Source of the DNA: Neoceratodus forsteri
Lineage: Eukaryota; Chordata; Ceratodontiformes; Ceratodontidae
NCBI GenBank assembly: GCA_016271365.2
Contig: CM057456.1
Coordinates: 886,038,001 to 886,102,000, forward strand
Direction of reading: 5' to 3'
DNA: 64,000 nt
The position numbers were made by a program, and so were the translations under genes. The notes under the pieces are model-generated. The model was not told where the DNA came from. It did not search any database and saw only the letters and a list, made by a program, of their open reading frames with translations. Shown one piece after another: positions 31,590 through 43,919 of this stretch. Position 1 is the stretch's first letter; each line of letters starts with the position of its first letter.

Positions 31590-33700
31590 GTGGAAGAGCA
31601 TTCCCGCTACGTGCTCTGCCTAGGCCCCAAACACTGGATCAAGGACTGTGCAGACTGTCAATCCTTCAACAAGGCCATATAGATTAGGCACCAGAAAAAG
31701 CTCGAAGCCCACTTGTTGGAGGAGCACCTAGCTTTGATGGAAAAGGAGCTGCAGAATCTGCGGGAAAAATCTGCTTCTCCAATGCCAGAACCCAAAAAGA
31801 AGAAAAAGGACAAGGAGAAGCACCAAGACTGGGATAGATCTCCAGTCACTTGGAAGCAACCATCGGGCACCACTGACACCAGAGGGGCCTCCACTTTGTT
31901 AAGTACCCCTACTGCCATCAGATCTCCTACTGCTCTGGCAGATCAGACCACAGCCTCCCTGCCTGTTTTACTCACAATGCATTCGGGGCTCTTCTTGGAC
32001 AACAGAACCCCTATTATGTTCTTTAGGCCCATATCTTCTTAAGGGGCTATTGCCAGCAGCCAGGCTGATAAGTCACTCCCCGGCCCCACCAAGAAGCGCA
32101 GGGTCGCAGCCGGTAAGCTGGACTCCAGCTCCGCTGTTGTCTGCATGGCCCAGGCTGATAAGTCAGATATTAGCTCTTCTGACATCTGCATGGCTGCAGC
32201 TGATAAGTCACTCCCCAGTTCCTCTGGGGACTGCACAGCTGAGGCTCTCCCATCGGGGTCACAGGATACCCCCGACATCGAGTTGAGCCAACTGCCATAC
32301 ATACAACAGTCTTTAGATGGTTTCTCCCTCACACTGACCCAACTGGACCGTCTGGGCTTGTCTGAAGATTAAGAGTCAGAGGAGGACACTAATCTGGAGG
32401 TTCCCCTTCCTTCGCCGGGTCAGTCTCTTCCAGGCTCACCCACTGGGCCTACTGTTAATTCCTCTGGGGACCTTCTGTCAGGACCTCTTCAACCCGAGCC
32501 CCCCTTGGACAACCAGGTTCCGCCATCTTGGACTCCGGCTCCCCAGATGATGGTGGGTCTTCTGCTGGGTTCTAACTCACACCCCAATGCCAAATGACCC
32601 TTCTCCAGGTGACTCTTCACCAGGTCAGGGTATGTCTGGCACTGCAGTCATTCCTCAAATGCTGGACGGCCTTCCTTCAGGCCCCCAGGCGCCGACTCTT
32701 CTGGTGCTGGACATTCCTATGTCTGATACAGTGCCAGTCCATTCGAATGTCCCTACGGGGCCGATGCCAGGTCCTTCTGGACCTTCTGCCAGGCCTTCAG
32801 CTCCACATCCAGCTGGACCTAAGGGAAATGTTCTGGGCTATCGGCCCTCACAGTACCCAATGTGCCCATCACCAGGGTATCCAATGCCTGGTTATCAAAC
32901 CCATTATGTACCAGGGTACCAGACACCGCGCTATTTCTAATTGAGGGTATGCTCCTTCTGGATTTCCCTACTCCTATTAGACTCATGGATACCCTCAATA
33001 TCAGACACCGGGCTATCCATTATACCAGTCTCCTCCACCACCACCTCCTCCTTCTCAGCCTCAGTCTACACAGCAGCCTCAGGCTGATATCCAGGCAGTG
33101 TTTCAAACCCTGATTCAGGAGGCCAGGACTCAACTAGCCTCAGAGCTTAACTGATGGAAACCAGTGGTGGCCTCTACTCCCACCTCCTTTCTGACCCCTA
33201 GATCAGCCTCTCCTGTGGATTCTCACTTTTCCGTAGAAGGTGCCTCTAGACACCAGGTCAGGGATAAAACCAAGGACACTCCTCTAAAAAGGGTTCAGAC
33301 CCCCAGCAGGTACTCTTCAAACTCTAATTCTGACTCATCCTCCAGTTCTGATACGCATACACCTACAGAGCCTCAGCCTAAGGAGTCCCTGAAGTCCACT
33401 CCAGAAGACCCTTCCTTTGCAGAACTCCTCATAACTATACAAAATGCCTGTGGCTGGGCTATCCAGGAACAGGATCCAAAGTGGAAAAGGCTTGTGGAGC
33501 ATCTAGACATGACTAACACAGCTCCAATGCCCATACTGCCTTGGACTGGGCCCCATGAAGACCTGACATCCACTATCTGGCAACAGCCTTCCTCCATTCC
33601 GGCTGTTTCAAAAAACGCAGACAGGATGTGCCACCCTCCCAGATGGGGTCACACACCTTACTGGCCATCCTAATGCAGACTTGTTTGTTATCACAGCTGC
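31590..33700 (+). pseudogene. DIRS gag-like region
   Basis: Begins with a zinc-knuckle-like CLGPKHWIKDC followed by ADCQSF (Cys, His, Cys, Cys; about 31613-31665). A charged helical segment (LEEHLALMEKELQNLREKSA, then a Lys-rich run near 31795) follows, and then a long Pro/Ser-rich region with repeated YPMPGYQ-like peptides around 32860-33060. The region around 33400-33480 (FAELLITIQNACGWAIQEQD) is a hydrophobic block often found near the end of DIRS gag. At least five frame changes. Confidence 0.65.
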
Positions 33701-34329
33701 CCACGACTGGTCCTCTAAACCTAAACATTTGAGCATGTCTCCTCCTGATATGGAGTCTGAGCAGCTGGACAATTTCGGTGGCAAGATCCATTCCTCCTCC
33801 ACTTGCACCCTCATGTCCCTTAAATATGTGGCTCATATGGTTTCCTACCAGAAATCTTCCCTGGCCTCACTTGAGTCCAAGCTGGAAGCTATCCAGGACC
33901 AGCAGCTTAAGGTCAAGATTGCCAAGACAGTGAGAATGGCTAAACTCTCCTGTCATCATACCCTTCTGGCCACTTATGACACAGTAGACTCAGTTGCACG
34001 CACCACAACCACTGCTGTCTGTTTCAGGGGATCCGTGTTATTCAGAGGTGGCACCAAGGATATTATCACTGAATTGCAGGACCATGGTAAATCCATCTGT
34101 GATGTCCGCTTCATGTACCGAGGGGGTTACAAAGGCAAAAGGCCTGTTCATCGGCAACAGAGATGCCAGACCAAAGAGGCCCCTGCCAAACACCAGGCCA
34201 AATGCTGGTATCAAGCATCAGAAACCCCTACTCACCTTGCCAAGTCCCAGAAACCCCTGGGGGAGCTGCCGGCTCCCTCTCCCTCAGCCTCCTGACTCGT
34301 GGGGAACCCCCCCAGCCTCCTAGAGATCC

Positions 34330-35800
34330 TCTGGGGAAACCAGTGGGGGGAAGATTTGCCTTCCACCTTCCAGGGTCACAGGACATAACCATGGACTCTT
34401 GGGTCCTTCAGTTAATAGCAAAAGGTCACACCATAGAGTTCCTAGACAGGCCATTGGACAACCCCCCAGTCCTCTCCTATTATCCTCCAAGGCACCTGTC
34501 TCTGATAGGGGAAGAGATCCAGGCTCTTCTGCAAAAGTCAGTCACAGAGCCCATGGCTCCAGCACAGACAAGAAGAGGGTACTACTTCCATTTCTTCCTA
34601 AAGCCCAAAAAGATGGGCAACCTAAGACCCATCTTGGACCTCAGCATGCTCAACCTCTACGTCAAGTACAAGAGGTTCTGCATGCTCACCATCCAGGGAC
34701 TTCTCCCCTGCTCAACGAGGGCCATTGGCTTTGTGCGTGGGACATGCAGGATGCTTACCTGCACATCCCTGTCTTCAGGCCCACCACCACTTTCTTTGGT
34801 TTGCCTTCCAGGGGGAACATTATCAGTTCAAGGCTGTCCCTTTTGGCCTATCCTCAGCACCTTGGGTTTTTACCAAGTGCCTAGCAGTGGTGGCTGTGGC
34901 CCTATGCTGCAGAGGGATCTAATTGTGCCTGTATCTGGATGACTGGCTTCTGTCAGCCCCATCAGACAGCAGTCTGAGGGAGTCCTTCTCCTTCACCCTG
35001 GACCTCTTTTCCAGGCTTGGAATAACAGTTAACTATCCCAAGTCCCACCTCTCCCCTCCCAGTACCTACAATTGATTTGGAGCAGTGTTGGATATGGTCC
35101 ATGGCAGGGCCTTCCTCCCATTGGACAGAGCAGAGACCCAGCAGGAACAGGCCAGATTAGTGGCCAACTTACGCTGGACCACAGCCCGGTCAATCCTCTG
35201 TCTTCTCGGGCTGATGGCAGCTGAGATCCCTACAGTTCCTCTAGTCAGACTGCATATGAGGGTGACCCAATGGACTCTGTGTCCAATGGAATCAGTGGAT
35301 AGACAACCTGGACCACAGGATCCTAGTGTCTGGGTACATGAAGAAGGATCTTCTTTGGTGGCAGGAGTTGTCCAATCTCTCCACGGGGGTTCCCTTTCAA
35401 CCCCCTGCTCCTACTATGACCTTTACAATGGATGCTTCATGTCAAGGCCGAGGAGCCCAATTAGAAGACCATCAGACCCAGGGAATATGGTCTCAGCTGG
35501 AAGCATCTTTACAGATCAATGTGTTAGAAGTGAGGGCAGTGCTGTATGCTCTCTAGGCCTTCCAGCTTCTTCTATGTCTGGGGACATTCCTGGTTCAGAC
35601 TGACAATATGTCTGTGGTCTAGTACCAGAACAAACAAGGAGGCACTGGCTCATACCCTCTATGCTGGGAGGTGATGCGAGTGTGCTACTGGGCAGTCCAG
35701 CATGATCTCCGCCTGACTGCTGTCCACGTGCCATGTGTCAGCAACATCCTGACAGACAGTCTCAGCTGCACCGCTGTCAGGGCTCACAAGGGGGAACTAA
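34330..35800 (+). pseudogene. DIRS reverse transcriptase and RNase H
   Basis: Reverse transcriptase blocks: YYFHFFLKPKKMGNLRPILD and LSMLNLYVKY, then in another frame WDMQDAYLHIPVF (first catalytic Asp), FKAVPFGLSSAPWVFTK, and in a third frame LYLDDWLL at 34929-34952 (YxDD active site). RNase H follows: FTMDASCQGRGAQ near 35421 (first Asp), QINVLEVRAVLYAL near 35514 (Glu), QTDNMSVV near 35598 (Asp) and HVPCVSNILTDSLS near 35727. The frame shifts several times and has internal stops, so no functional enzyme is encoded. Confidence 0.85.
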
Positions 35801-36229
35801 ATCAAGAGGTGGTCGAAAGTTTATTTGACCTGTGGGGTCGGCCGGAGACAGAGCTCTTCGTCTCCCCATCCAACGCAAAACTACCCAATTTTTGCTTGCT
35901 CATTCCTAGACGTGGTGTTTTCCTGCAGGATGCAGTGTCTCTTTGCTGGACAAGGAGGTTCTTGTACACCTTTCCTCCCTTCCCAATGCTTCAGAGAGTT
36001 CTCCTAAAGCTACAGGCAGAAGGGGCTCACATGAATCTAATAGTCCCCATTTGGCCTCATCAAATTTGGTTCCCTCTGCTTCAAACAGCTATCGATGGAA
36101 CCCCCAGTACCTCTGCCTTTGTGCCACGATCTTCTGACTCAGGATCAGGGCAGACTGGTGCATCCAGGCCTCAGATCCCTCCACCTGCATGTGTGCCACC
36201 TATGGACATAGCTGCTTGACACTTTGGAG

Positions 36230-37150
36230 TTTCCGCCCTAGTGACTCAGGTCCTCATAGATGCCAGAAAGCCTTCTACCAGAACTACTTATGCCATGAAA
36301 TGGAAAAGATTCTCCATTTGGGCAGTCTTCAAGTATTGGGACCCTTTCGCTTGCCCGGTGCCCCAGCTCATGGAGTACCTCTTGCATCTTTCAGATCTTG
36401 GCCTCAGCTATTCTTTGAAAGTCCATCTGTCTGCCGTTTCAGCCTGCCACCTCCCTATGGATGGAAAAACCATAGCTCAGTTGGAGTTTTCCACAACCTT
36501 CCTGAAAGGAATTTTCCATCTGAAACCACCGATTCATAATCCAGTCCCCCATGGGACTTGAATTTTGTCTTAGAAAAACTTGCTTTGCCTCCTTTTGAAC
36601 TGGCAGCAAGTTATGCTTTGCATTATTTGTCTTGGAAAGTGCTTTTCTTAGTAGCTATTAGTTCAGCTCAAATCATTTCAGAGCTTCAGACCCTGGTGTG
36701 TAAGGAGTCTTACTTGATTTTCCACCGAGACCGGGTGGCTCTGCGTACAAACCCTAAGTTTTTACCTAAAGTGGTTTCTGAGTTTACGTTGAATCAGACA
36801 ACTGAACTGCCGGTATTCTTCCCGGAGTACTCTAATAAGGAGGAGGCTCTTCTGCACACTATGGATGTGCACACAATTCTGCATTACTACATTAACTGGA
36901 CTAAAGATGTTCGTAGGTCAGATCAGTTGTTTGTTTCCTTTGCGCCCAAAAGACAGGTACAGAAGTTTCAAAACAGTGCCTGTCTAAATGGTTGGCAAAC
37001 TGCATTGTTTTCAGTTACCAGAAGTACAATAAATCTCTTCTGGGGAAGTGAAAGGGCACTCAACCAGAGGCATGGCTGCTTCTACTGCTTGTTTCAGAAA
37101 TGTCTCAGCCGCGGACATTTGTGTGGCTGCGAATCTGCTCTACAGTGAGC
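36230..37150 (+). pseudogene. DIRS tyrosine recombinase
   Basis: N-terminal core-binding part: SPRTTYAMKW-like ARKPSTRTTYAMKWKRFSIW and LSYSLKVHLSAVSACHL. The catalytic part has KVLFLVAISSAQIISELQTL, where the first catalytic Arg expected in SARR is replaced (SAQI). It continues FHRDRVALR and FVSFAPKRQ. The C-terminal box appears after a frameshift as GHSTRGMAAS (His and second Arg) and VSAADICVAAN near 37055-37125; the expected Tyr lies near LLYS. This recombinase integrates circular DIRS DNA in active elements; lost Arg plus frameshift make it inactive. Confidence 0.85.
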
Positions 37151-37680
37151 TATATTTTATTTATTTTTCTTTATTACCAGGACTATTACTCCACCAGGAC
37201 TTCTCTTCTGTGCATCCCTCTCACAATTTAGAAAACAGTACAAGGTCCTATTCTTTTCTCCAGGCACTTGCAACTGCACATAACCCCCTGCCTAACAGGC
37301 AGGAGATAATCCTATGTCTTGCTCTCATTTTATGTACACTGTGAAATATGTGATGGAAAGTTGTTATTGTTTTAGAATGTATGATGTTACCTATCTGTTA
37401 CCTACCTTATGTTCCAGTCTATTTTCCCTATATAAATATGAGATGGAAAGTAGTTATATCATAGAATGTTTGCTTGTTCCTTATCTTATGTTCTGCTTTG
37501 TAACATATTGCTAATATCTCTACTTGTTACTGTTACTACTGATAATACCACTGTTGGTACATTGTTTAATGACCAACACTTGTGGAATGCTTGGATTCCC
37601 CTGGTTGCCACTGAAGAAGGGACTGTCTGGTCTCAGTTGGGCCTACCCAGTCATCAAAAGTCAAATAAATAAATAAATTA

Positions 37681-38639
37681 CCATATATGTCATGTTATTT
37701 TTGCCTGTGCACCCCACCTGAGATGCGGAGCAATTGAACACATCACCTGTTGCTGCTGAAATAGCTCTGAATTGTCCCCCCCCTTTATTTTACAGCTACT
37801 TCTCTTCCATTCCACTTTGTTTTGTTTTTATTTACTTTTTTCCTCTCACTTAAATTAGTGTTATGTAGAATAACTCTTATTGTTATTATTTTTTTACAAA
37901 AATTGTCAACTGTGCAAACGCATTTGTAAAAAATGATTTATAATAGTGAGACTTTTTTAAATGTTATTTGCAGTAACTTACCATACTCATGCTTGTCTAC
38001 CCACTTACTCAGTCTCCTACTTCTTTCTGTCCTTGTACTAACTAATTCCTGTTGCTTCATATCAAGGGGTTATTGATTTCCATATTGTGTGTGCCTGGGG
38101 TGGAGCAGCAAAAAAAGATAAACTATGCAATAGCCTCAATAACACACCTACCCTAGTTTACTTTTGCCTAACGCCCATTTTTGGGCCTTGTACAATAAGA
38201 TCTTCCTTCAAGAGAACAACTTGTAATAAAATGTGTACGATTTACATTGACATTTGGGTATATGCACTTTAATATTATACTAATTATGTGTGTGTACTGT
38301 ATAGCAATCTCTAAAAAAATCAATTAAACAACACTGAATGTCTTCCTAAACATGTCTCAACATTGTGTTTATCTTCCACCTTGTCACAACATATACAGTA
38401 GTTGTCTCAGCAGTGTTTACAATTAAGGTACAGTACCTTCATGTATATGATGGATTGGTTCTGCTGAGTTGATTGCTATAACAGTGCATAGAATAAAATG
38501 TGAAACATATAGGTAACTGTAATACAGACGGCGGCATTATTTTTATATCTGCCCTTTCTCAATGTACTGTACTTTGATTAAGTTAGTGTATGTAATGGCA
38601 ATTCATGTTTATGTTTAAGCCCATGAAACACCTTTATCT
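37681..38639. other. MOCOS: Unassigned intron 2 sequence
   Basis: AT-rich sequence with no exon or recognised repeat. Confidence 0.45.
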
Positions 38640-40500
38640 AGTTAATGCAATTGCAGCCATAGTGGCTCTGCCAGAGTTTGTTATATATTGGTAAAATGGC
38701 TGCATTTTTCCAGCAGGAAACCACATCTCTGTTGTCCAGTGAGGTCTGAAAGATTTTTGTTACTGATCCAGCAAGTTCATTGGCCATTTCTTTAGTTATT
38801 CTTGGTTGTAGTCATTCAAGACTGGGTGCTTCCCTGGGACTAACTTGCTTCAATTTAACTTTATCATCCTCTTTATTAATCATAACTCTTGGGCTTATCT
38901 TACCTTGATGTTTTGTCTGGGGATGCTTATCTTTCTCCCTAAATACTGTACAGAAATATTTGTTCAGCATTTCTACCATCTGTTTCTCGTCAGTAGTTAA
39001 ATTTAGAGTTTCACTGGCCAGGGTTCCCACTTGTGATGCACTGTTCCTTTTAATATTTGATATGGTTGTAAAAGGTTTTGTACCGTAACTATCTTTTACC
39101 TTAGGTGCTAGCTGAATTTCATTTTCTCTTTTTGCTCTCCTTACTTGCTTTTTACATTCTGTAGTTCTTTCCTTATACATACATCCCATGCCTCTTCTGA
39201 ATTAGTTTTTTTTTTTTGCTTCCCCATACCCTGGCCAATCACTCCTTTGGGTCCTCAAAAAGGCCAATTACTCACCCCGGGCTACTCCCCCCACCTACCG
39301 GCCCCACATTGCAGCCACCTTTCAGGGTACCCTGATATATCCCTTCACCAAGTAGGTCCCCTTTCTATGAAGGGAAATGTCCTTACCAAACTTTCCAGTG
39401 GTTCTGCATGCTGCTGAAGTGGCTAACAGTGGTCAGGAGCTCTGGTGGCGAGGGGTCCAGGAGGCCGTCATCCGATTGGTCGGGGTGCCAATTTCCTCTG
39501 TGTTTCCCCCACGGAGGCGTGCCGTCCAGGACATCAAGGTAGATGCCAATGTCTGACACACACCCCTTAGGCAGTGGGCCTATGACACACTGCTGCTCTC
39601 CGCACTAGGAGTCAGCAGGCACCGGGCTCTCTACTTCACCCTCCTCTCGAGAAAAGGCGAGCAGTCAGTGGACACTCAAGTCTTCTCTCCTTGGCTGGCT
39701 CCCCAACACATGAGTCCGTTCCTGAACCCAGAACATTGGCAACGTAGCGGTGAATCTTTCCGCTGCACCAGCGGGCCATGAATTCGTTTTTTTTTTTTTC
39801 ATTCTTCTGTAAGCTTTTTCCTTCTCCTTAATCTTGTTCTGATCTTCCAATTCAGCCATCCTGGTATCCTGCCATTTTTGTTAAATGTCAACCTTTCCAG
39901 AACAAATATATCTATTAGCTCTTTTAATTTATGCATAGCTATTTCTCACATTTTATTATGATTTTTATTTATCAAGTGTGGTTTCCATTGCCAGTTTTGT
40001 AGTTCTTTCCTCATTGCCTCAAAATCTATTTTGTTAAAACATTTAATTTTGGTTGTACCTCCTATCTTGTTGTTCATTTGTGATACATGCAACATAATCA
40101 CATTGTGGTCACTTCCCTCTAATGGCCCCAGTGTTCTATTGTTTGTTATTTGTTCCTCTAAGTTACTCAAAACAAGATCTAATATATGTTCACCTCTCAT
40201 CCCTTTTTTTACATATTGATCTAGATTTAGCTTATTTATAGTTTCTAGAAACTTCCTTTCCATAACTGTCTTACCTTCCTTGGTATCCCAGTTTATGCCA
40301 AGCATGTTAAAATATCTCAGTAGTGTTATTCTGTCCTCTGTATTTAAACTATTAAGTTGTTTCAACATTTTATTATTTAAATTCATGCCAATTGTGGGTG
40401 GTCTATAAACTATACCTAATAGGATTTTCCCCTCACATTTGGGATAAGTTTTAATCAGACTTAGTTGAGCTCATTATCATCTTCCTGCTATACTAACTCT
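38640..40500 (-). mobile_element. L3-like CR1-clade LINE, endonuclease and early RT part
   Basis: Minus-strand frames: RYFNMLGINWD (degraded GDFN region), GEHILDLVLSNLEEQIT and EGSDHNVIMLHV (endonuclease end), then a Lys-rich linker, EMLNKYFCTVF near 38980-38950, and a weak start of the polymerase near 38800-38660. The 3' part is absent. Frame breaks are common. A tRNA-headed SINE sits inside at 39206-39783; removing it joins RRMKKKK with EEAWDVCIRK. Confidence 0.75.
39206..39783 (-). mobile_element. Long tRNA-headed SINE, copy 1
   Basis: Minus strand. The head has an A-box-like ctggtgcagcgg and a B-box-like tgggttcaggaacgg; the body is about 500 bases of GC-rich unique sequence; the poly(A) tail appears as a T run at 39206-39219. 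A direct duplication of a poly-A plus acgaattc / actaattc sequence flanks it (one mismatch). It interrupts an L3-like LINE. Confidence 0.8.
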
Positions 40501-40544
40501 GCTGTTATATTATTAGAGACATATTTTGCCACTCCCCCTCTTTT

Positions 40545-40582
40545 TCTTTCCTTTCCTTTCCTTTCCTTCCTCTCTCTACTGA
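40545..40582 (+). repeat. (TTTCC)n microsatellite
   Basis: tttctttcctttcctttcct and following repeats. Confidence 0.9.
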
Positions 40583-41195
40583 GGAGTGTGTAACTCTGTA
40601 TACTTCTCTCCCACATATCATTCTCCTGACACCACGTCTCAATCACATCACATGTGTACCTCTTCCTTTAGTAAGATATATTCAGTTTCTCCTTCTTTCT
40701 CACTATGCTCCTTGCACTTCTAAGTAGGAATTTCCAGTCCCCTACTAATTTTCCCTTTTCAACCTCACAGTATTAAAGCAGGACTAGACAGATTCCTGAT
40801 GGGAGAAGAAGTGAGGGTCACACAGCTTGAATAGGTGTAGAATTCCAGCTGATAAACGTAGATGCGTGTCTGTGTTCAGATTGTTCTTGCTATGCCTTAG
40901 GAGAGACAGACAAGATGAACCCTTTGTATTTTCCACCACAATTATGAACATATGAACATACGAAATTTGCCAGCAGATAAATAATAATAATAATAAAATT
41001 TATTTAATTGAGTGCCTTTCAAAATTTCAAGGCGCTGTACAGCAAGAACAAACATAAAACATATTCAATAAAATCAAATATGAACATATATTCCAATACA
41101 ACTGTATAAAATCAAAACAGAGAAGGAAACGCCTTTTCCCATAAAAAGGTCTTTAGTGCCTGCTTAAAACTCCCCACTGTCCTACACTCCCAGAG

Positions 41196-42670
41196 CTAAC
41201 GAGGCAGAGAATTCCAGAGGATCGGTGCAGCAAATCCAAATGCACAGGCACCAGATGACTTCAAATTTACCCTCGGAATCTCCAGCAACCTCTCATCAGC
41301 CGAGCGGAGCTGTCGCAGAGGGGTGTAAGGCACCAGGAGTTCTTTCAAGTAGTCAGGACCCAGACCGTGTAGGGCTTTGTAGGTCAAAAGACCCACTTTA
41401 AAGGTGATCCACCACTGTATTGGTAGCCAGTGCAAAGCGCGCAGCACAGGGATAATATGAGAACTTCTAGAGGCCCCAGTCAGCAAACATGCTGCCGCGT
41501 TCTGCACTAGCTGCAAGCAGCGGATATCAACCCCAGGAAGTCCTAGGTAAAGGGAGTTACAGTAATCAAGGTGAGATGTCACAAAGGCATGGACCAAAAC
41601 CAGCAGGTCACTGGGCAGAACAAGATGCCTAATCCTGGCAATGTTCCTAAGATGGAAAAAGGCCAGCTTGACAACTGCAGACACCTGATGATGGAGGGTC
41701 AAACCAGCGTCAAACTCCACTCCCAGGTTACGCACCCGTTCAGAGGTGAGGATCTGGTCCACCCCAAGGATTAATCCAGAGGGGAGACCAGTCCTCAATC
41801 CCTCTACCCTGCGACCCGGGTCCACAACCATAACCTCAGTCTTTCCTGGGTTCAACTTTAAACCACTGGAATTCATCCAGTCTTGGATGTCTGCGAGGCA
41901 GTTGTTCAGTACCGAGATAGCACTAACCTGGTCAGGTGCAAAAGACAGGTAGAGCTGGGTATCATCAGCATAACAGTGAAACCTCAGCTCATACCATCTT
42001 ACAATGTCTCCGAGGGGTAGCATATATACTGCAAATAACATAGGGGAAAGCACCGAGCCCTGAGGCACCCTGCAAGGCAGAGAGAAAAGGCCCCGGATGA
42101 AAACAAACCCAAGACCACTCTCTGCGTTCTCCCTTCGAGGAACGATGAAAACCATCTGAGGACTGTACTCGATAGCCCACAAATGGACCTCAGGCATTCC
42201 AGCAGAAGCCCGTGATCCACAGTATCAAAATCTGATGATAGATCAAGGAGAACCAAGATAGAATGGTGTCTCCGATCTCTCGCCATCAGGAGATCACTGA
42301 GCACCCGAACCAGAGCAGTCTCGGTACTATGCCTCTTGTGAAAACCAGACTGGAGAGGTTCGTATAAACTAGGGATGGTCAAATGGTTATCCAATTGAGC
42401 TACCACAACTTTCTCAATAACTTTCCCCACAAAAGGGAGGTTAGAGATTGGCCTGCAGTTTGCTAGGTCATCCAGGTCTGAAGAAGCTTTTTTCAGAAGG
42501 GGAGTCACCACCCCTTCCTTCAGAGAGCTAGGAAAAACTCCCATATCTAAAGAACACCGGATAATCCGAGCTAAGACCAGGCCGATGATCTCACTACAAC
42601 CCAAAATCAGGGAAGTACGGCCAGGGTCTAAACTACAGCATGTGGGACGCATCTCATGGACAATCCTCAT
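41196..42670 (-). pseudogene. L2 reverse transcriptase and C-terminal domain
   Basis: LLKKASSDLDDLANCRPISN, LVLLDLSSDFDTVDHGLLLE (A block, with SSD where most have SAA), then after a frameshift near 42190-42060 CRVPQGSVLSPMLFAVYM, FHCYADDTQLYLSF (YxDD), GLKLNPGKTEVMV, RNLGVEFDAGL, VTSHLDYCNSLYLGLPG, LRALHWLPIQWWITFKV and AAPILWNSLPR. This is the characteristic wording of L2-clade polymerases. The lower frame is open for 333 codons. Confidence 0.9.
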
Positions 42671-43071
42671 AGTGTCTACGAGGTCCAGCAGGTCAAAGGC
42701 ACTCCAGGAAACTCCGGGCTCTGCGACAGGACACCAATCAACTGCAACAACCTTGGAATGAGGTTGGAGGCACTCTCTCTTGATGTCTTCAACCTTATTC
42801 GCAAAGAATCGAGCGATCTCCTCACAATCAGTTTGAGTAAAGACTCGACGGATCTGCTGACAGACTGGGTTGCATAGTCTGTCAACAGTTCTGAAAAGCT
42901 GAGCCGGTCAATTCCGTGTGACAGAAATTTCCCTGGACAGGAATTCTGCCTTCTTATGGGAAATTGCTGTTTGGTAGAGTTTATAATGCTCTAGCAAAAT
43001 AAGGTGGTCAGCATCAGTGGTAGTCTTCCTCCAACGATGCTCCAACCTACGCCCTGTCCTCCACAACCCTC

Positions 43072-43910
43072 TCAGAGCCCCATCAAACCATGGGGCAGCA
43101 GAACGACGCAGAAAGGGCAAACATGGACTGGCTCAATCTGATCGAGTGCTACCGATATGGCCCTATTGTAGGCCACTACCAGCTGCTCAGGATCAGTGCA
43201 GAACTTGTCCAACAATGAGAGGTCAGTAACCGCCATCAGGCCTTCAGGGACAACGTCCCGCAATGGGCAGTACTTGACCAACTCCACAGGGGCCGACCTT
43301 CCCAGGGGGGCCTCAAAATTGAACTCAACTGAGTAGTGATCGGACCAACCGACTGGTTCCACCACCAAATCGGAGGCCTCGATCCCCAGAAGGAAGACCA
43401 GGTCAAGAGAGTGACCTCCCTTGTGTGTAGCTGAGGAAACAACCTGTGTAAAGCCCAGAGATGTCATCTCCTGGAGGAAATGTTGACCAAAAAGCGAAGA
43501 TTCGTCGTCGACCCAAGCACTGAAGTCGCCCAGAACCATCAGTCTGGGCGACTCCAAGGCCATGTCGGCGGCAAAATCTGCTATTTCCTGCAGAAAAAGC
43601 TTCTCATCACCTGGTGGACGATAAATGAGGGCAATCCTGCACCCTACACCAGCTATCACAATACACTCAAATGACCTGGCCTCCTCAACTGGTACACCAG
43701 TTAGGTCCAATTCGGTCTTGAAACAGACCGCCACCCCACCGCGATCCAATCTCGGGTGATGTATAACCGAGTACCCAGTGGGAACAGCGGCCTCTAAAAG
43801 AGGGGCCGCATTCCCATCCAACCAGGTCTCAGTAATGCAAGCCAGATCTACCTTGCAACAAAATCTGCAATAAGACCAGTCTTGTTGCAGACAGATCTAT
43901 CAGGTCTGCT
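43072..43910 (-). pseudogene. L2 endonuclease
   Basis: Starts CNKTGLIADFVA near 43880, then LACITETWLDGNAAPLL (TETW), DRGGVAVCFK, IALIYRPPGDEKLF, LMVLGDFSAWVDD (GDFN changed to GDFS), GHSLDLVFLLG and SDHYSVEF. The order and spacing of an AP-like endonuclease are intact, and one frame stays open for about 250 codons (43821-43072). Confidence 0.87.
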
Positions 43911-43919
43911 CGAATGTAC

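Larger units (their letters stand above)
31560..37680 (+). mobile_element. DIRS-type tyrosine-recombinase retrotransposon, degraded
   Basis: Gag-like, reverse transcriptase, RNase H and tyrosine recombinase regions follow each other in the order of vertebrate DIRS elements. Every region is interrupted by stops or frameshifts. The outer limits are estimates: I could not fix the terminal inverted repeats or internal complementary region. The 3' non-coding part (37150-37680) contains a repeat of about 95 bases (atgtgatggaaagttgttat at 37348; atgagatggaaagtagttat at 37437). DIRS elements insert through a circular intermediate and make no target duplication. Confidence 0.85.
40985..43917 (-). mobile_element. 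L2-clade LINE with nearly complete ORF2
   Basis: Minus-strand element from the first part of the endonuclease to a (ATT)n-tailed 3' end (the plus strand begins with ataataataataataaaatt at 40982). The last unique bases include ggcgctgtacag, matching in the minus sense the ctgtacagcgcc ending known for L2-type LINEs. Frames: endonuclease 43900-43120, linker 43120-42670, polymerase 42670-41196. Few frame breaks compared with the other LINEs, so this is among the best preserved copies here. It is directly preceded on its 5' side by the CR1 fragment at 43920. Confidence 0.9.
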
